Shown: positions 18,017-26,913 of the stretch, piece by piece | Layout: each line of letters opens with the position of its first letter | Numbering within the stretch: the stretch's first letter is position 1 | Assembly (NCBI GenBank): GCA_002373085.1 | Contig: DFJP01000069.1 | Span: forward strand, 1-41,395 | Direction: 5' to 3' | Length of the DNA: 41,395 nucleotides | From: Caryophanales bacterium UBA3668 | GTDB lineage: Bacteria; Bacillota_I; Bacilli_A; RFN20; CAG-826 | Program-made: the position numbers and the translations under genes | Notes under the pieces: model-generated | The model's database searches: none | Seen by the model: only the letters and a program-made list of their open reading frames with translations | Told to the model about the DNA's origin: nothing

Positions 18017-18736
18017 TTATTTATTATGGTCTTTTTTGTATTTCTCGATTATTTCAGCAATTCCGTAATAGACAGGAATAGTTAAGAATACGACCCACAT
18101 AGGATGCCATAATCCATATAGACATCCAATTGTTAAGAAGACAATTGTAACTAGGACTGGCCACGCAAAGCGTGACATTTTTCTTTTAGCGATAGCGTTA
18201 AAGAAAGATGGGACTAGTGGGATTAATAAGAACATAATCCATAATGGATGCCATAAGTTGAATAATGTTCCTAATACAACGTAGGCTATTACAACCAAGA
18301 ATGTTGTTACTAAAGAAGAGATAAGTTCTCCTAATGATTTAGGTTCTTCTTTTTTGTTTGTGTCTTTGAAGTAATGATTTCCTTTTGTGCAGTCTTCATC
18401 ATCTTCATCATCGTCATCATCGTCATCGTCATCATCTTTTGGCAAGTTGATATCGATATGAAGTTTTTTACCGCTTTCGTTATCTTCAACGGTGGCAGAT
18501 GCAACACCTTTCTTATTTGTTTCAGCTTGCTCTTTATTGAACTCTAATAATTCATCTAATGAAACACCGTATATGCGTGCGAGTTCAATTAAGTTATCTG
18601 TATCTGGTGAAGCTTCCGCTCTTTCCCACTTGCTAACTGCTTGACGTGAGACGCCTAATTTATCAGCAAGTTCTTCTTGTGAGTAACCATGTTCTTTTCT
18701 TAATTCTGTTAATCGATTTGCGAGTTTGATAGTCAT
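18017..18736 (-). CDS. XRE-family regulator with polyaspartate linker and membrane domain
   Basis: Residues 5-62 form a classic XRE helix-turn-helix (YSQEELADKLGVSRQAVSKWE, then the SLDELL end). A linker follows with a run of ten Asp in a row plus further Asp/Glu, then four hydrophobic helices arranged as two similar halves, each with a G-LWHP-x-W motif (NLWHPLWIMFLLIPL and GLWHPMWVVFLTIPV). The protein is probably a membrane-anchored DNA-binding protein; signals could be sensed in the membrane. The start is set by GGAGG seven bases upstream. It is monocistronic. An 11-bp element in its promoter also occurs in the GGDEF-EAL promoter. Its targets are unknown. Confidence 0.82.
   Translation of the reverse strand: MTIKLANRLTELRKEHGYSQEELADKLGVSRQAVSKWERAEASPDTDNLIELARIYGVSLDELLEFNKEQAETNKKGVASATVEDNESGKKLHIDINLPKDDDDDDDDDDEDDEDCTKGNHYFKDTNKKEEPKSLGELISSLVTTFLVVIAYVVLGTLFNLWHPLWIMFLLIPLVPSFFNAIAKRKMSRFAWPVLVTIVFLTIGCLYGLWHPMWVVFLTIPVYYGIAEIIEKYKKDHNK
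18392..18436 (-). repeat. Trinucleotide tract (GAT/GAC/GAA) coding for the polyaspartate linker
   Basis: Fifteen consecutive codons read only Asp or Glu, including ten Asp in a row (18407-18436). The mixed GAT and GAC codons argue against very recent slippage, yet such tracts can vary in length between strains. Confidence 0.85.
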
Positions 18737-18768
18737 ATGTTTTCCTCCAACTACACGATAATAATATT

Positions 18769-18779
18769 ACTAAAATAGT
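18769..18779. promoter_or_regulatory. ACTAAAATAGT element upstream of the XRE gene -10 box
   Basis: An 11-bp element with inverted ACTA/TAGT ends lies 2 bp upstream of the minus-strand TATTAT (18766-18761). The same 11 bases occur at the same offset in the GGDEF-EAL promoter at 21774. Confidence 0.35.
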
Positions 18780-18848
18780 GGACCTTCTACCAATTGTGCT
18801 TTGCAAAAACGCAAATATTGGTTGCGGAAGAGATATAATAATAAAGGT

Positions 18849-19523
18849 ATGTCAACAAGGTCTAGAGGCGACAAAGGCGAGGCTTTTGTTAGGAAAAAAT
18901 TAGCAGGAATTAAGGAATATCATAAGGTTATCAACGATATTACCTTCTTAAACGAGAAAACAGAAATGACTCATCAAGTGGATCATATCTTAGTTCATCC
19001 TTATGGAGTTTTTATTATTGAAACAAAAAACTACTTTGGGAAAATAATTTCTAATACTGGAGAGCCATTTTGGCTAAAAGAAATAAAAGGAGAAAGAGCA
19101 AGAATCTCTAATCCTCTTAAGCAAAATAAGTCTCACGCTTTTGTGGTGAGTAAGATACTGAAACGCAAATACGAAGTTATTCCAGTTGTTGTATTTGTGA
19201 AAAATAACGCTCCATATATCGGAGATGAAAATGTTATCAATCTCAAAGACTTAAAGCTATTCATAGATTCATATCCATATCAAAAAGAATTAACTAAAGA
19301 AGAGATAAATGAAATATATAAAACCATTAAATCTCAAAAGAGCGATATCTCTAAAAAAGAACACATCGAGAATATTGGATATCTAAAGCAAATAAATGAA
19401 GAGATAAAAAAAGAAATCGCCTATGCGATTGAAAGTGGTACTTGTCCTAGATGTGACCACAAGATGGTTTCTAGTGGATTTGAGTACCACTGCAGTAATT
19501 GCAATTTCAAATTTAAGCTATAG
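18849..19523 (+). CDS. NERD-domain protein with C-terminal zinc ribbon
   Basis: The 224-aa protein has a NERD (nuclease-related) domain: RGDKGEAFVRKKL near the N terminus, then VDHILVHPYGVFIIETKNYFG, which gives the D and E-x-K residues of a PD-(D/E)XK-like core. After a helical linker, the last 35 residues contain a four-Cys zinc ribbon (CPRC then CSNC), as in topoisomerase-type fingers. The role of NERD proteins is not settled; DNA binding or processing is likely. I chose the ATG at 18849 over a TTG at 18801; a TATAAT lies 9 bp upstream, so the mRNA may be leaderless. Its stop is 1 bp from the stop of the convergent GGDEF-EAL gene. Confidence 0.85.
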   Translation: MSTRSRGDKGEAFVRKKLAGIKEYHKVINDITFLNEKTEMTHQVDHILVHPYGVFIIETKNYFGKIISNTGEPFWLKEIKGERARISNPLKQNKSHAFVVSKILKRKYEVIPVVVFVKNNAPYIGDENVINLKDLKLFIDSYPYQKELTKEEINEIYKTIKSQKSDISKKEHIENIGYLKQINEEIKKEIAYAIESGTCPRCDHKMVSSGFEYHCSNCNFKFKL

Positions 19524-19524
19524 A

Positions 19525-21756
19525 TTATCTTTCAAACTTTTTCGCGATAGTGAATTCACCAATATCGACTTTGTGTTTGATTTCATCTAAAGGCATTGGT
19601 TTACCAAATAAATAACCTTGAAGTTTTCCACAAGAAATTTCTTTTAAGAAGTTTGCTTGTTCTTCGTTTTCAACACCTTCGGATAATGTTTTCATTCCAA
19701 TTTCTTCCGCCATTGAGATAACGGATTTAATTAGTGATTTTGCTTTCTTGTTTTCAGAGAAACCAACCAAGAATTGCATATCGAGTTTTAAGACATCGAA
19801 ATCAAAGTCCTTTAATGCATTAAAGGAAGAATAGCCAGAACCAAAGTCATCTAGCCATAAGGAGAATCCTTTTGCCTTTAATTCTTTCATTGCATCTTTC
19901 AAAGCGCTACCTTCGCTTAAAAGAGCACTTTCAGTAACTTCGATATGGAGTAATTCTTTTGGAATTTTATATTCATTTACTACTGATTCGATTACTTCTG
20001 GAACATTAATGATTGTAAAGTCTGCTCTTGAGAAGTTGATTGAAACAGGAACGACTGGTCTTTTTCTATCTAAGCAATATCTTAAGTCGCGGCAAATGTT
20101 TCTTAACATTGCAACATCAAGTTTATGAATGAGTTGCGCATCTTCAAGTGCACCAACAAATAAACCAGGATTCATAAATCCATATCGAGGGTCAATCCAT
20201 CTCGCTAAAGCTTCTGTACCACACAACTCTTTTGTGTTAGACCAGACAACTGGTTGATAGTAGGCTTGAATATATCCGTTTTCAATTGCTTCATCGATAT
20301 GTTTAACGACATATTGAACTAAACGATAGTTATCATGCATTTTTTGGTCATAGATTAAGTAATTATCGTGGCCGTGTGTTTTGTTCGCAGTACATGCGTA
20401 ACGCGCCTTCTCGACCGCTCTATGTGGGTCTTCTTCTTTATCTTTTAAGATATATCCACCGACTTTAAGACCTAAACGAATGTCTAAATCAATATTTTCA
20501 GCTTTCTTATCAGCTTCATTAATCTTTTCTTGGATTTCTTCGTTCTTACAGAAGATGACGTAGTGGTCATCACTTTGACGAGATACTAATGCTTCTGGGA
20601 ATTCTTCTTTTAACAAAGAACCAACTCTTTTTAAGCATTCATTACCAGCGGTAAATCCTCTTTGATCGTTATAAATCTTAAAGGAAGTAACATCGACAAA
20701 TAGATATACCCATTCATTCACTAATACTTCTTTTTCTTCGCATTTCTTATTCACTAAAGAAGTGAAATATTCAAAAGCATATAAACCAGTTAATGTATCA
20801 GTGGTCGCGAGTAATTCAAGTTCTTCATCTTTCTTTGCTTCAGTGGTACGTTGACTATAAATTGAAATACATAACATTGATAAAGAAATGAAGAAAGTTA
20901 TGTAATTAACTGTATCTCCATCTTGTACTTCTCTATCAATACCTGGAAGGTGAACTAATATCATGTGGAAGCCTAAGAAAATAACTCCCAAAATGCTTAT
21001 AGAGATATATGGTTTCCAAATAAGTAAGCAACCAACATAAAGCGACATCATTAAGAAGCAAATGATTTGTTTATATGCTGGAATTTTAACTCCATCGATT
21101 TCTAATGTTTGACCAGTGACTGGGTCTTTGGCATATCCAAAGAAGTCACTATAGGAAACCATCATACCGAAAACCAAACAAGTTAACGCGAATAAGGAAA
21201 TAATAACCACCGAAGTTAATAATGGTGATTTACCTCCACGATATTGATAGATCGATGAAATGATTATAAAGATTTGGAATAACGCAATTGCGATATAGAA
21301 AGTTAATAACAAACTTGCGGACACTAAATTCTTAGTGGAGGCAGTTGCACTTCCTAAATGTTTTAAAACAGTTGGATAATCGATAAATGCAAATAAGAGT
21401 AATCCGATAGCAGCGCTAACAATAACAACAATAGTTTTAGTGATGTTAATGCGTTTATCAGTGGTATATAAGCAATAAATAAGCATTGATAAGCTTAAGA
21501 AAAGCATCAACCAGAAGTTAGATGTTTGGCTATAAAACACATTAAATAAATTGCCGCCGCTAGTTTCTATTATTGGGACAACTCTTTCAATGGTCTGACG
21601 GATTATCATCCATATCTCAACTACAAAAATAACCGCAGCCATGTATACGCCAGAGCGCATGTTTGCGGAGTTTAGATAGTTATTTACGTAAGTCGTGTTC
21701 TTGTGGAACCCAAAAAGGTTAACAAACCACTGTCCAAACTTCTTTATGATCTTCAT
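19525..21756 (-). CDS. Membrane GGDEF-EAL protein, probable cyclic-di-GMP phosphodiesterase
   Basis: The first 300 residues of this 743-aa protein contain about eight membrane helices. A GGDEF-like domain follows (LTGLYAFEYF near 320), but its signature reads RQSDDH near residue 395, so diguanylate cyclase activity is unlikely. The EAL domain is intact: TEALARW (about 517), SINFSR, HIEVTES, WLDDFGSGYSSF (about 638), LKLDMQFL and SEGVENEEQ (about 695) provide the metal-binding and catalytic residues. It should hydrolyse c-di-GMP to pGpG at the membrane, perhaps with the degenerate domain as a GTP sensor. A TATAAA box lies 9 bp before the ATG, without a ribosome site. Confidence 0.9.
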   Translation of the reverse strand: MKIIKKFGQWFVNLFGFHKNTTYVNNYLNSANMRSGVYMAAVIFVVEIWMIIRQTIERVVPIIETSGGNLFNVFYSQTSNFWLMLFLSLSMLIYCLYTTDKRINITKTIVVIVSAAIGLLLFAFIDYPTVLKHLGSATASTKNLVSASLLLTFYIAIALFQIFIIISSIYQYRGGKSPLLTSVVIISLFALTCLVFGMMVSYSDFFGYAKDPVTGQTLEIDGVKIPAYKQIICFLMMSLYVGCLLIWKPYISISILGVIFLGFHMILVHLPGIDREVQDGDTVNYITFFISLSMLCISIYSQRTTEAKKDEELELLATTDTLTGLYAFEYFTSLVNKKCEEKEVLVNEWVYLFVDVTSFKIYNDQRGFTAGNECLKRVGSLLKEEFPEALVSRQSDDHYVIFCKNEEIQEKINEADKKAENIDLDIRLGLKVGGYILKDKEEDPHRAVEKARYACTANKTHGHDNYLIYDQKMHDNYRLVQYVVKHIDEAIENGYIQAYYQPVVWSNTKELCGTEALARWIDPRYGFMNPGLFVGALEDAQLIHKLDVAMLRNICRDLRYCLDRKRPVVPVSINFSRADFTIINVPEVIESVVNEYKIPKELLHIEVTESALLSEGSALKDAMKELKAKGFSLWLDDFGSGYSSFNALKDFDFDVLKLDMQFLVGFSENKKAKSLIKSVISMAEEIGMKTLSEGVENEEQANFLKEISCGKLQGYLFGKPMPLDEIKHKVDIGEFTIAKKFER

Positions 21757-22005
21757 TGCTTTTATTTTATATCACTAAAATAGTTTGATAAAAGAGCAAT
21801 TTATTTAACCCTAGCAAAGTAAGTAATGGTGATTGTACTGATATAGATATCAGAAGTGTGAATGATTATCGCTACAAATTCATTGAATGTATCTTGAAAA
21901 ATACATCTTTAATTTCTCTTTTTTCTATTTCTATGCTTTATTAAAATAAAAATCAAAAAAGAAATTATAAATAGTGGTAGAATTAAATCACTAAAGGAGT
22001 GCTAT
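21757..22005. other. Divergent intergenic region with promoter elements and hairpins
   Basis: This 249-bp gap separates the GGDEF-EAL gene from the DUF2130 gene. It holds the GGDEF-EAL promoter (TATAAA at 21771-21766 on the minus strand), a perfect CTGATAT-AG-ATATCAG palindrome at 21838-21853, a weak ATGTAT/ATACAT hairpin near 21888-21907, and an AAAGGAG ribosome site just before 22006. I find no open reading frame or known RNA in it. Confidence 0.5.
21774..21784. promoter_or_regulatory. ACTAAAATAGT element upstream of the GGDEF-EAL -10 box
   Basis: This is the second copy of the 11-bp element found at 18769, again 2 bp upstream of the minus-strand -10 (TATAAA, 21771-21766). Both copies lie where a repressor or activator could contact the promoter. 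Confidence 0.35.
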
Positions 22006-23262
22006 ATGAAAAAAGAACTTAAATGCCCACATTGTGGCCAAGTATTTACTATCGATGAAGGAGAATACGCGGAATTATTATCTCAAGTAAGGAATGATAG
22101 TTTTGAAAAAGAACTTCATGAAAGAATTAAGAAAGAAAACGAACTCCTTGAAGCAAAGCTTAACGCCGCTAACAAGGAATCTTTAAACGCACTCCAACAA
22201 GAAGTTAATAAATTAAAGGGAGAACTTTCTAACTCCAGACTAGAAAAAGAAATGGCGGTCAAAGACGCTGTCGCTAAGAAAAATGAAGAGATTAGTCTAT
22301 TAAATAACAAGCTTAATATGGCTAAATCTCAAACCGAAAGCGAAGTCAATAAAGCAATCAATGAAAAAGATAAGGAAATCCTTTCTTTGAAAGGAAATAT
22401 TCAACTTAAAGAAAAAGAATCAGCGTTAGAACTCCAATCTTTAAAAGATCAATATGAAGGCAAACTCAAAGATAAAGAAAACGAAGTTGCTTATTATAAA
22501 GACCTCAAAACAAAGATGTCCACCAAACTCGTTGGTGAAACTTTAGAGCAACACTGCATGATTGAGTTTAACAAACTCAGAATGACCGCTTTCCCAAAAG
22601 CGTATTTTGAAAAAGATAATGACGCGAGTGGTGGATCTAAAGGAGACTTCATCTATCGTGAAACTGATGAAAATGGAACCGAAATCATTTCTATCATGTT
22701 TGAAATGAAAAATGAAAATGATACAACAGCGACCAAGCATAAAAACGAAGACTTCTTAAAAGAACTTGATAAAGATAGAAGAGAAAAGAACTGTGAATAC
22801 GCAGTACTAGTCTCAATGCTTGAAGCAGATAACGAATATTATAACGCTGGTATCGTTGATGTATCTTATAGATACGAAAAGATGTATGTTGTTAGACCTC
22901 AATGTTTCATTCCAATCATCACTTTGCTTAGAAACGCCGCGTTTAACGCTGCTCAATATAAACAAGAGCTTGCTCTAGTTAGAACTCAAAATGTTGATGT
23001 CACTAATTTCGAAGATAAGTTACTCGACTTCCAAGAGAAGTTTGGCAAAAACTACGCTTTAGCAAATGAACGTTTTAATAAAGCAATTGAAGAAATTGAT
23101 AAGACAATTGATTATCTTAACAAAGTCAAAAACGATCTCCTTGGTGCAGACCGTAACTTAAGACTTGCTAACGATAAAGCACAAGACTTAACAATAAAAA
23201 AACTCACTCATAATAACCCAACAATGAAGGCGTTATTTGAGGAGTCAAAAAAGCAAAAATAA
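22006..23262 (+). CDS. DUF2130 protein with zinc knuckle, coiled coil and nuclease-like core
   Basis: The 418-aa protein begins with a CPHCG zinc knuckle, continues with a long coiled coil (about 30-180, rich in K/E heptads), and then has the DUF2130 domain: [24 protein letters not shown] and [10 protein letters not shown]. The spacing of GDF (about 213) and FEMK (about 231) resembles the D and E-x-K of PD-(D/E)XK nucleases. The C-terminal part contains the conserved [13 protein letters not shown] segment and another coiled coil. The family has no firm function. AAAGGAG precedes the ATG. The gene converges on the ABC exporter with an 8-bp gap and no terminator. Confidence 0.85.
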   Translation: MKKELKCPHCGQVFTIDEGEYAELLSQVRNDSFEKELHERIKKENELLEAKLNAANKESLNALQQEVNKLKGELSNSRLEKEMAVKDAVAKKNEEISLLNNKLNMAKSQTESEVNKAINEKDKEILSLKGNIQLKEKESALELQSLKDQYEGKLKDKENEVAYYKDLKTKMSTKLVGETLEQHCMIEFNKLRMTAFPKAYFEKDNDASGGSKGDFIYRETDENGTEIISIMFEMKNENDTTATKHKNEDFLKELDKDRREKNCEYAVLVSMLEADNEYYNAGIVDVSYRYEKMYVVRPQCFIPIITLLRNAAFNAAQYKQELALVRTQNVDVTNFEDKLLDFQEKFGKNYALANERFNKAIEEIDKTIDYLNKVKNDLLGADRNLRLANDKAQDLTIKKLTHNNPTMKALFEESKKQK

Positions 23263-23270
23263 GCGGTTTC

Positions 23271-24998
23271 TTACTTATATTGCGATGAATACAGGGTGTA
23301 ATAAAAGCCCTGTTTTTTCATTAAGTCTTTATGGTTTCCAGTCTCAACAATGCCACCATCTTTCATAACAATAATGGTGTCAGCTTGTTCGATAGTGGAT
23401 AGTCTATGAGCAATAACGATTGATGTTTTTTCTTTCATCATATTGTCAAAAGCGTCAGTGATTAATTTTTCACTTCTCGTATCGATGTTACTTGTTGCCT
23501 CATCTAAGATAACCATATTTGGATTGAGTAACATAACTCTAGCGATTGCGATCATTTGCTTTTGTCCTTCTGATAGACCGTTTTTCGCATTTATATATGT
23601 GTCATAGCTATCAGGGAGAGTTTCAATAAAGATATCGGCGTGAGCTTTTCTACAAGCTTCTTTTACTTCTTCTAAAGAAGCATCTTGTTTTAGATAACGA
23701 ACATTATCAAAAATAGTGCCAGAGAAAATCCAGGTATCTTGAAGGACCATTCCAATATTCTTTCTAAGAGATTCTTTGGAGATATCTCTACAAGAGATGT
23801 TATTGATTTTAATATCTCCATCTTTTGGATCGTAGAATCTCATTAATAAATTAATCATTGTTGTTTTTCCAGCGCCTGTAGGTCCGACAATCGCAACCTT
23901 TTCGCCTTTATTAATAACCAAGTTGAAGTCTTCAATTAACTTTTGATTTTCGTTATAAGAGAAATAAGTATGAGAGAATTCGATTTTATCGATATTCTCA
24001 ATTTCTTCTTTTCCTTCATTAATATCAAAATCTAAATTCATAAAGTCGTTAACACGTTTAAATGACGCTTTCGCATTTTCATATTCATTAGCGACTCCTG
24101 ATACTTCGTTAAATGGTTTGCTATATTGAGTGGTGTACGATAAGAAACTTGATAATTTACCAACGCTCATAACCGCTAAAACGAGAGCGAGTTCAACACT
24201 ATACGGAATCATAATGATTCCAGCAATACCAATAATCACATAGATTGTGTTATTCACTAATCTGGTGGATGGGTTGACCCACGAGGCTGAGAATTGAGAA
24301 ACTATTCCTTCTTTATGTAACTCTTCGTTTTTAACTTTGAATAAATCAATAGATTTATCTTCATGATTAAGAGATTGAATTACATCTATGTTATTAAGAG
24401 TTTCTAAAGAGATAGATGAAATGTTAGCTTGTAATTCACTTTGCTTTTTAAAGTGCTTATGTGAGAACTTAGATACAAAGCGAGACATTAAGATACTAAG
24501 AGGAGTTAAGATAATTACTCCTAAGGCCAAAATCCAGTTCACCATTAACATCATTACAATAGTAATAGTGATAGTGAATATTCCTTGAATAAGGGTTTTG
24601 AAAACCGCAAATAAGCCGCTTGCGAAGTTCTCCATATCTCTTATTTCTAATTGAACCATGTCTCCATGAGCTTTTTTATCAAAATCTCTAATAGAGATAG
24701 AGTTAATTTTGCTATAGATGTCATCTCTTGCATTCTTAATAACTCTTTGAGAAACATTCATAACGATTACTTCAAATAAGTAATCAAAGACAGTGCCAAG
24801 GACCGCTAAAACAAGAGCGACAATAAGATAAATATTAAAAATATTTTCAGCGTTTTCTTTTGAAGCATCTAAAGATCTACCAAGTAAGAATGGCTGAGCA
24901 AGTTGAGAAGCGACAAATAAAAGAGCAAAGACAAAAGCGAAAATCAGAGATTTTCTCATTGGTTTAAGATAGTGAATTAGCCTTTCTTTTGTGCTCAT
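23271..24998 (-). CDS. ABC exporter half-transporter, second subunit (consensus ATPase site residues)
   Basis: The 575-aa protein has six membrane helices (to about 310) and an ATPase domain with Walker A GPTGAGKTT (about 374), signature LSEGQ (about 476), Walker B VILDEATS with the catalytic Glu (about 496) and H-loop IAHRLSTI. It is the downstream partner of the 600-aa half-transporter, with 1 bp between them, so the pair should form a heterodimeric exporter of the BmrCD/TM287-288 type. Exported compounds could be drugs, lipids or peptides; sequence alone does not tell. Confidence 0.92.
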   Translation of the reverse strand: MSTKERLIHYLKPMRKSLIFAFVFALLFVASQLAQPFLLGRSLDASKENAENIFNIYLIVALVLAVLGTVFDYLFEVIVMNVSQRVIKNARDDIYSKINSISIRDFDKKAHGDMVQLEIRDMENFASGLFAVFKTLIQGIFTITITIVMMLMVNWILALGVIILTPLSILMSRFVSKFSHKHFKKQSELQANISSISLETLNNIDVIQSLNHEDKSIDLFKVKNEELHKEGIVSQFSASWVNPSTRLVNNTIYVIIGIAGIIMIPYSVELALVLAVMSVGKLSSFLSYTTQYSKPFNEVSGVANEYENAKASFKRVNDFMNLDFDINEGKEEIENIDKIEFSHTYFSYNENQKLIEDFNLVINKGEKVAIVGPTGAGKTTMINLLMRFYDPKDGDIKINNISCRDISKESLRKNIGMVLQDTWIFSGTIFDNVRYLKQDASLEEVKEACRKAHADIFIETLPDSYDTYINAKNGLSEGQKQMIAIARVMLLNPNMVILDEATSNIDTRSEKLITDAFDNMMKEKTSIVIAHRLSTIEQADTIIVMKDGGIVETGNHKDLMKKQGFYYTLYSSQYK

Positions 24999-24999
24999 A

Positions 25000-26802
25000 C
25001 TATTCCTTCTTAATTTGTGTCTCGTAGGTCTCTTTATAAATTGGACAATTTTTCATAAGGTCTTTATGTTTTCCTTGTCCAACAACCTTTCCACCTTCTA
25101 ACACTAAAATGAAATCAGCGTTTTGAATGGTGGCGACTCTTTGAGAAACAATGACTTTAGTCATATCTTTAAAACCTTTAACAGTTTCTCTAATCTTTTT
25201 ATCAGTTAATAAATCTAAAGCTGAGGTGCTGTCATCTAAGATTAAAATTTCTGGGTGTTTAAGTAATGCTCTGCCAATACAAAGTCTTTGCTTTTGTCCA
25301 CCAGAAAAATTAGTGCCACTTTCATTCACTTCATGATTTATTTTGTCTTCATATTTATTCACAAACTCGTAAGCTTCGGCCTCTTTTAGTGATTTTATGA
25401 TTTCTTCATCACTTGCATCAGGGTTTGCCATTAAGTAGTTTGACTTAATTGTTCCTTTGAATAATGATGACTTTTGATTTACTAGTCCGATGTCGTTTCT
25501 TAATGACTTCAAGTCGTATTCTTTTAAAGGAATTCCTTTATAAAAAATAGTGCCATCACTTACATCGTAGAATCTTTCAATTAAATTAATAACTGTGGAT
25601 TTACCAGAACCAGTACCCCCAATAATTCCAAATGTTTCACCTTTTCGAATTTGGAAGTTTAGGTCATTCAAGAACATCTTCTTCTCATCAAATGAGAAAG
25701 AGACATGATCGAATTTAATCAATTCCTCTCCAATATTTACCTCTCCAGTTTTCGGAGAATCACAAGTAGTGATTTGAGGAGTTATCATTAAAACTTCATT
25801 AATTCTTTTTGCGGACACAGTTCCTTTAACAATATCAATAACTGCTTGAGTGATTTGTACAGTGACAAAGAAAATCTGCGCTAAATAGGCCATCTCAGCA
25901 ATAATAGTGGATGCCATTAAAAGATTATCTTCAGAGTTAAATAAAGATTCCTTTAAAAGGAAAACAATAACAATTAAAACAATAGATGTAATTGCAAATG
26001 TTAATGGATTGATTAGGGCGTTAATTCTATTAACAGCAATGCTTTTATCTTGATAATCAGTAGTTTTACTACTGAATTTAGTGTTTTCTAATTCTTGGTT
26101 ATTGCTCGCTCTAATTACTCTAGCGCCTTCTGTCATTTCAGAAGCACTATTAGAAAGTGAGTCTAAATCCTTTTGGATTTCGATATACCCTTTTGATGAT
26201 TTTCTTAACACCAAAATGTTAACAAGAATGATAAGAGGCACAATTGCTAAAAACGCAAAACCTATTCTCCAATCTAAAATGAAGGAGATAATTAATGATC
26301 CAGTCAATATGAATGGCGCTCTAACGATTAATCGAACAAAAAGAAGCAATCCTTGTTGAACTTGATAAGTATCACTATTGATAAGAGTGAGAATCTTACT
26401 ATTTCCAATACTATTTCTCTCTTTCTTTGAAAGAGTAAGCATTTTGTTGTATAAAGAATTACGAATTTCTGTTCCGACATTAACCGAACTTCTAGCAGCT
26501 AGATATTGGGCAACCATCGTGATAGCGTAGCCAACTATACCCATAACAAGGATGATGCCTCCACCTGTAAGAGCGTCTGCTAAAAATGAATCACCAAAAT
26601 TAAATGCACGAATAAAAGACGCGATATTTTTAGAGACCACATTAGGGATGTTGTCTGGAGTATTAAATTGGCTTAAATCCAATACCGCCTTCATGATAAG
26701 AGGGATAAGCAAATCAAAAATAGCCTCAATAATTTTTAGTAGTGGTCCTAGTGAGATACTGAGGATGTTATGCTTAATTGAATCGCTAACTTTTCTTATC
26801 AT
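25000..26802 (-). CDS. ABC exporter half-transporter, first subunit (degenerate catalytic residues)
   Basis: The 600-aa protein has six membrane helices with a large extracytoplasmic segment near residues 45-65, and an ATPase domain with Walker A GGTGSGKST (about 399) and signature FSGGQKQ (about 500). Two catalytic residues differ from consensus: Walker B reads ILDDSTS, with Asp for the catalytic Glu, and the H-loop reads VSQRVATI, with Gln for His. This is the usual asymmetry of the first subunit in heterodimeric exporters, where only one ATP site hydrolyses well. No clear ribosome site precedes the ATG; a TATCAT lies 9 bp upstream. Confidence 0.92.
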   Translation of the reverse strand: MIRKVSDSIKHNILSISLGPLLKIIEAIFDLLIPLIMKAVLDLSQFNTPDNIPNVVSKNIASFIRAFNFGDSFLADALTGGGIILVMGIVGYAITMVAQYLAARSSVNVGTEIRNSLYNKMLTLSKKERNSIGNSKILTLINSDTYQVQQGLLLFVRLIVRAPFILTGSLIISFILDWRIGFAFLAIVPLIILVNILVLRKSSKGYIEIQKDLDSLSNSASEMTEGARVIRASNNQELENTKFSSKTTDYQDKSIAVNRINALINPLTFAITSIVLIVIVFLLKESLFNSEDNLLMASTIIAEMAYLAQIFFVTVQITQAVIDIVKGTVSAKRINEVLMITPQITTCDSPKTGEVNIGEELIKFDHVSFSFDEKKMFLNDLNFQIRKGETFGIIGGTGSGKSTVINLIERFYDVSDGTIFYKGIPLKEYDLKSLRNDIGLVNQKSSLFKGTIKSNYLMANPDASDEEIIKSLKEAEAYEFVNKYEDKINHEVNESGTNFSGGQKQRLCIGRALLKHPEILILDDSTSALDLLTDKKIRETVKGFKDMTKVIVSQRVATIQNADFILVLEGGKVVGQGKHKDLMKNCPIYKETYETQIKKE

Positions 26803-26870
26803 AGCGAATCTATGATACCAACTTTTGTTTATAATTCCTATTTGGGAAAAAGTAACTCTTTGAGTTAAGA

Positions 26871-26901
26871 AAAAGAACCAGATATTAAATCCGGTTCTTT
26901 T
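26871..26901 (-). terminator. Terminator of the carbamate kinase gene
   Basis: AAAAGAACC (26871-26879) pairs with GGTTCTTTT (26893-26901). On the minus strand a T-run follows the stem. It separates carbamate kinase from the ABC genes on the same strand. Confidence 0.85.
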
Positions 26902-26913
26902 AATGAATAATAT

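Noticed and set aside
18392..18436. Short tandem repeat that could look like part of a repeat array
   Set aside because: It is in frame within the XRE gene and codes for an acidic linker; there are no spacers or CRISPR-like repeats.
18801..18848. TTG start for the NERD protein
   Set aside because: The extension contains the TATAAT box; the ATG at 18849 is preferred.
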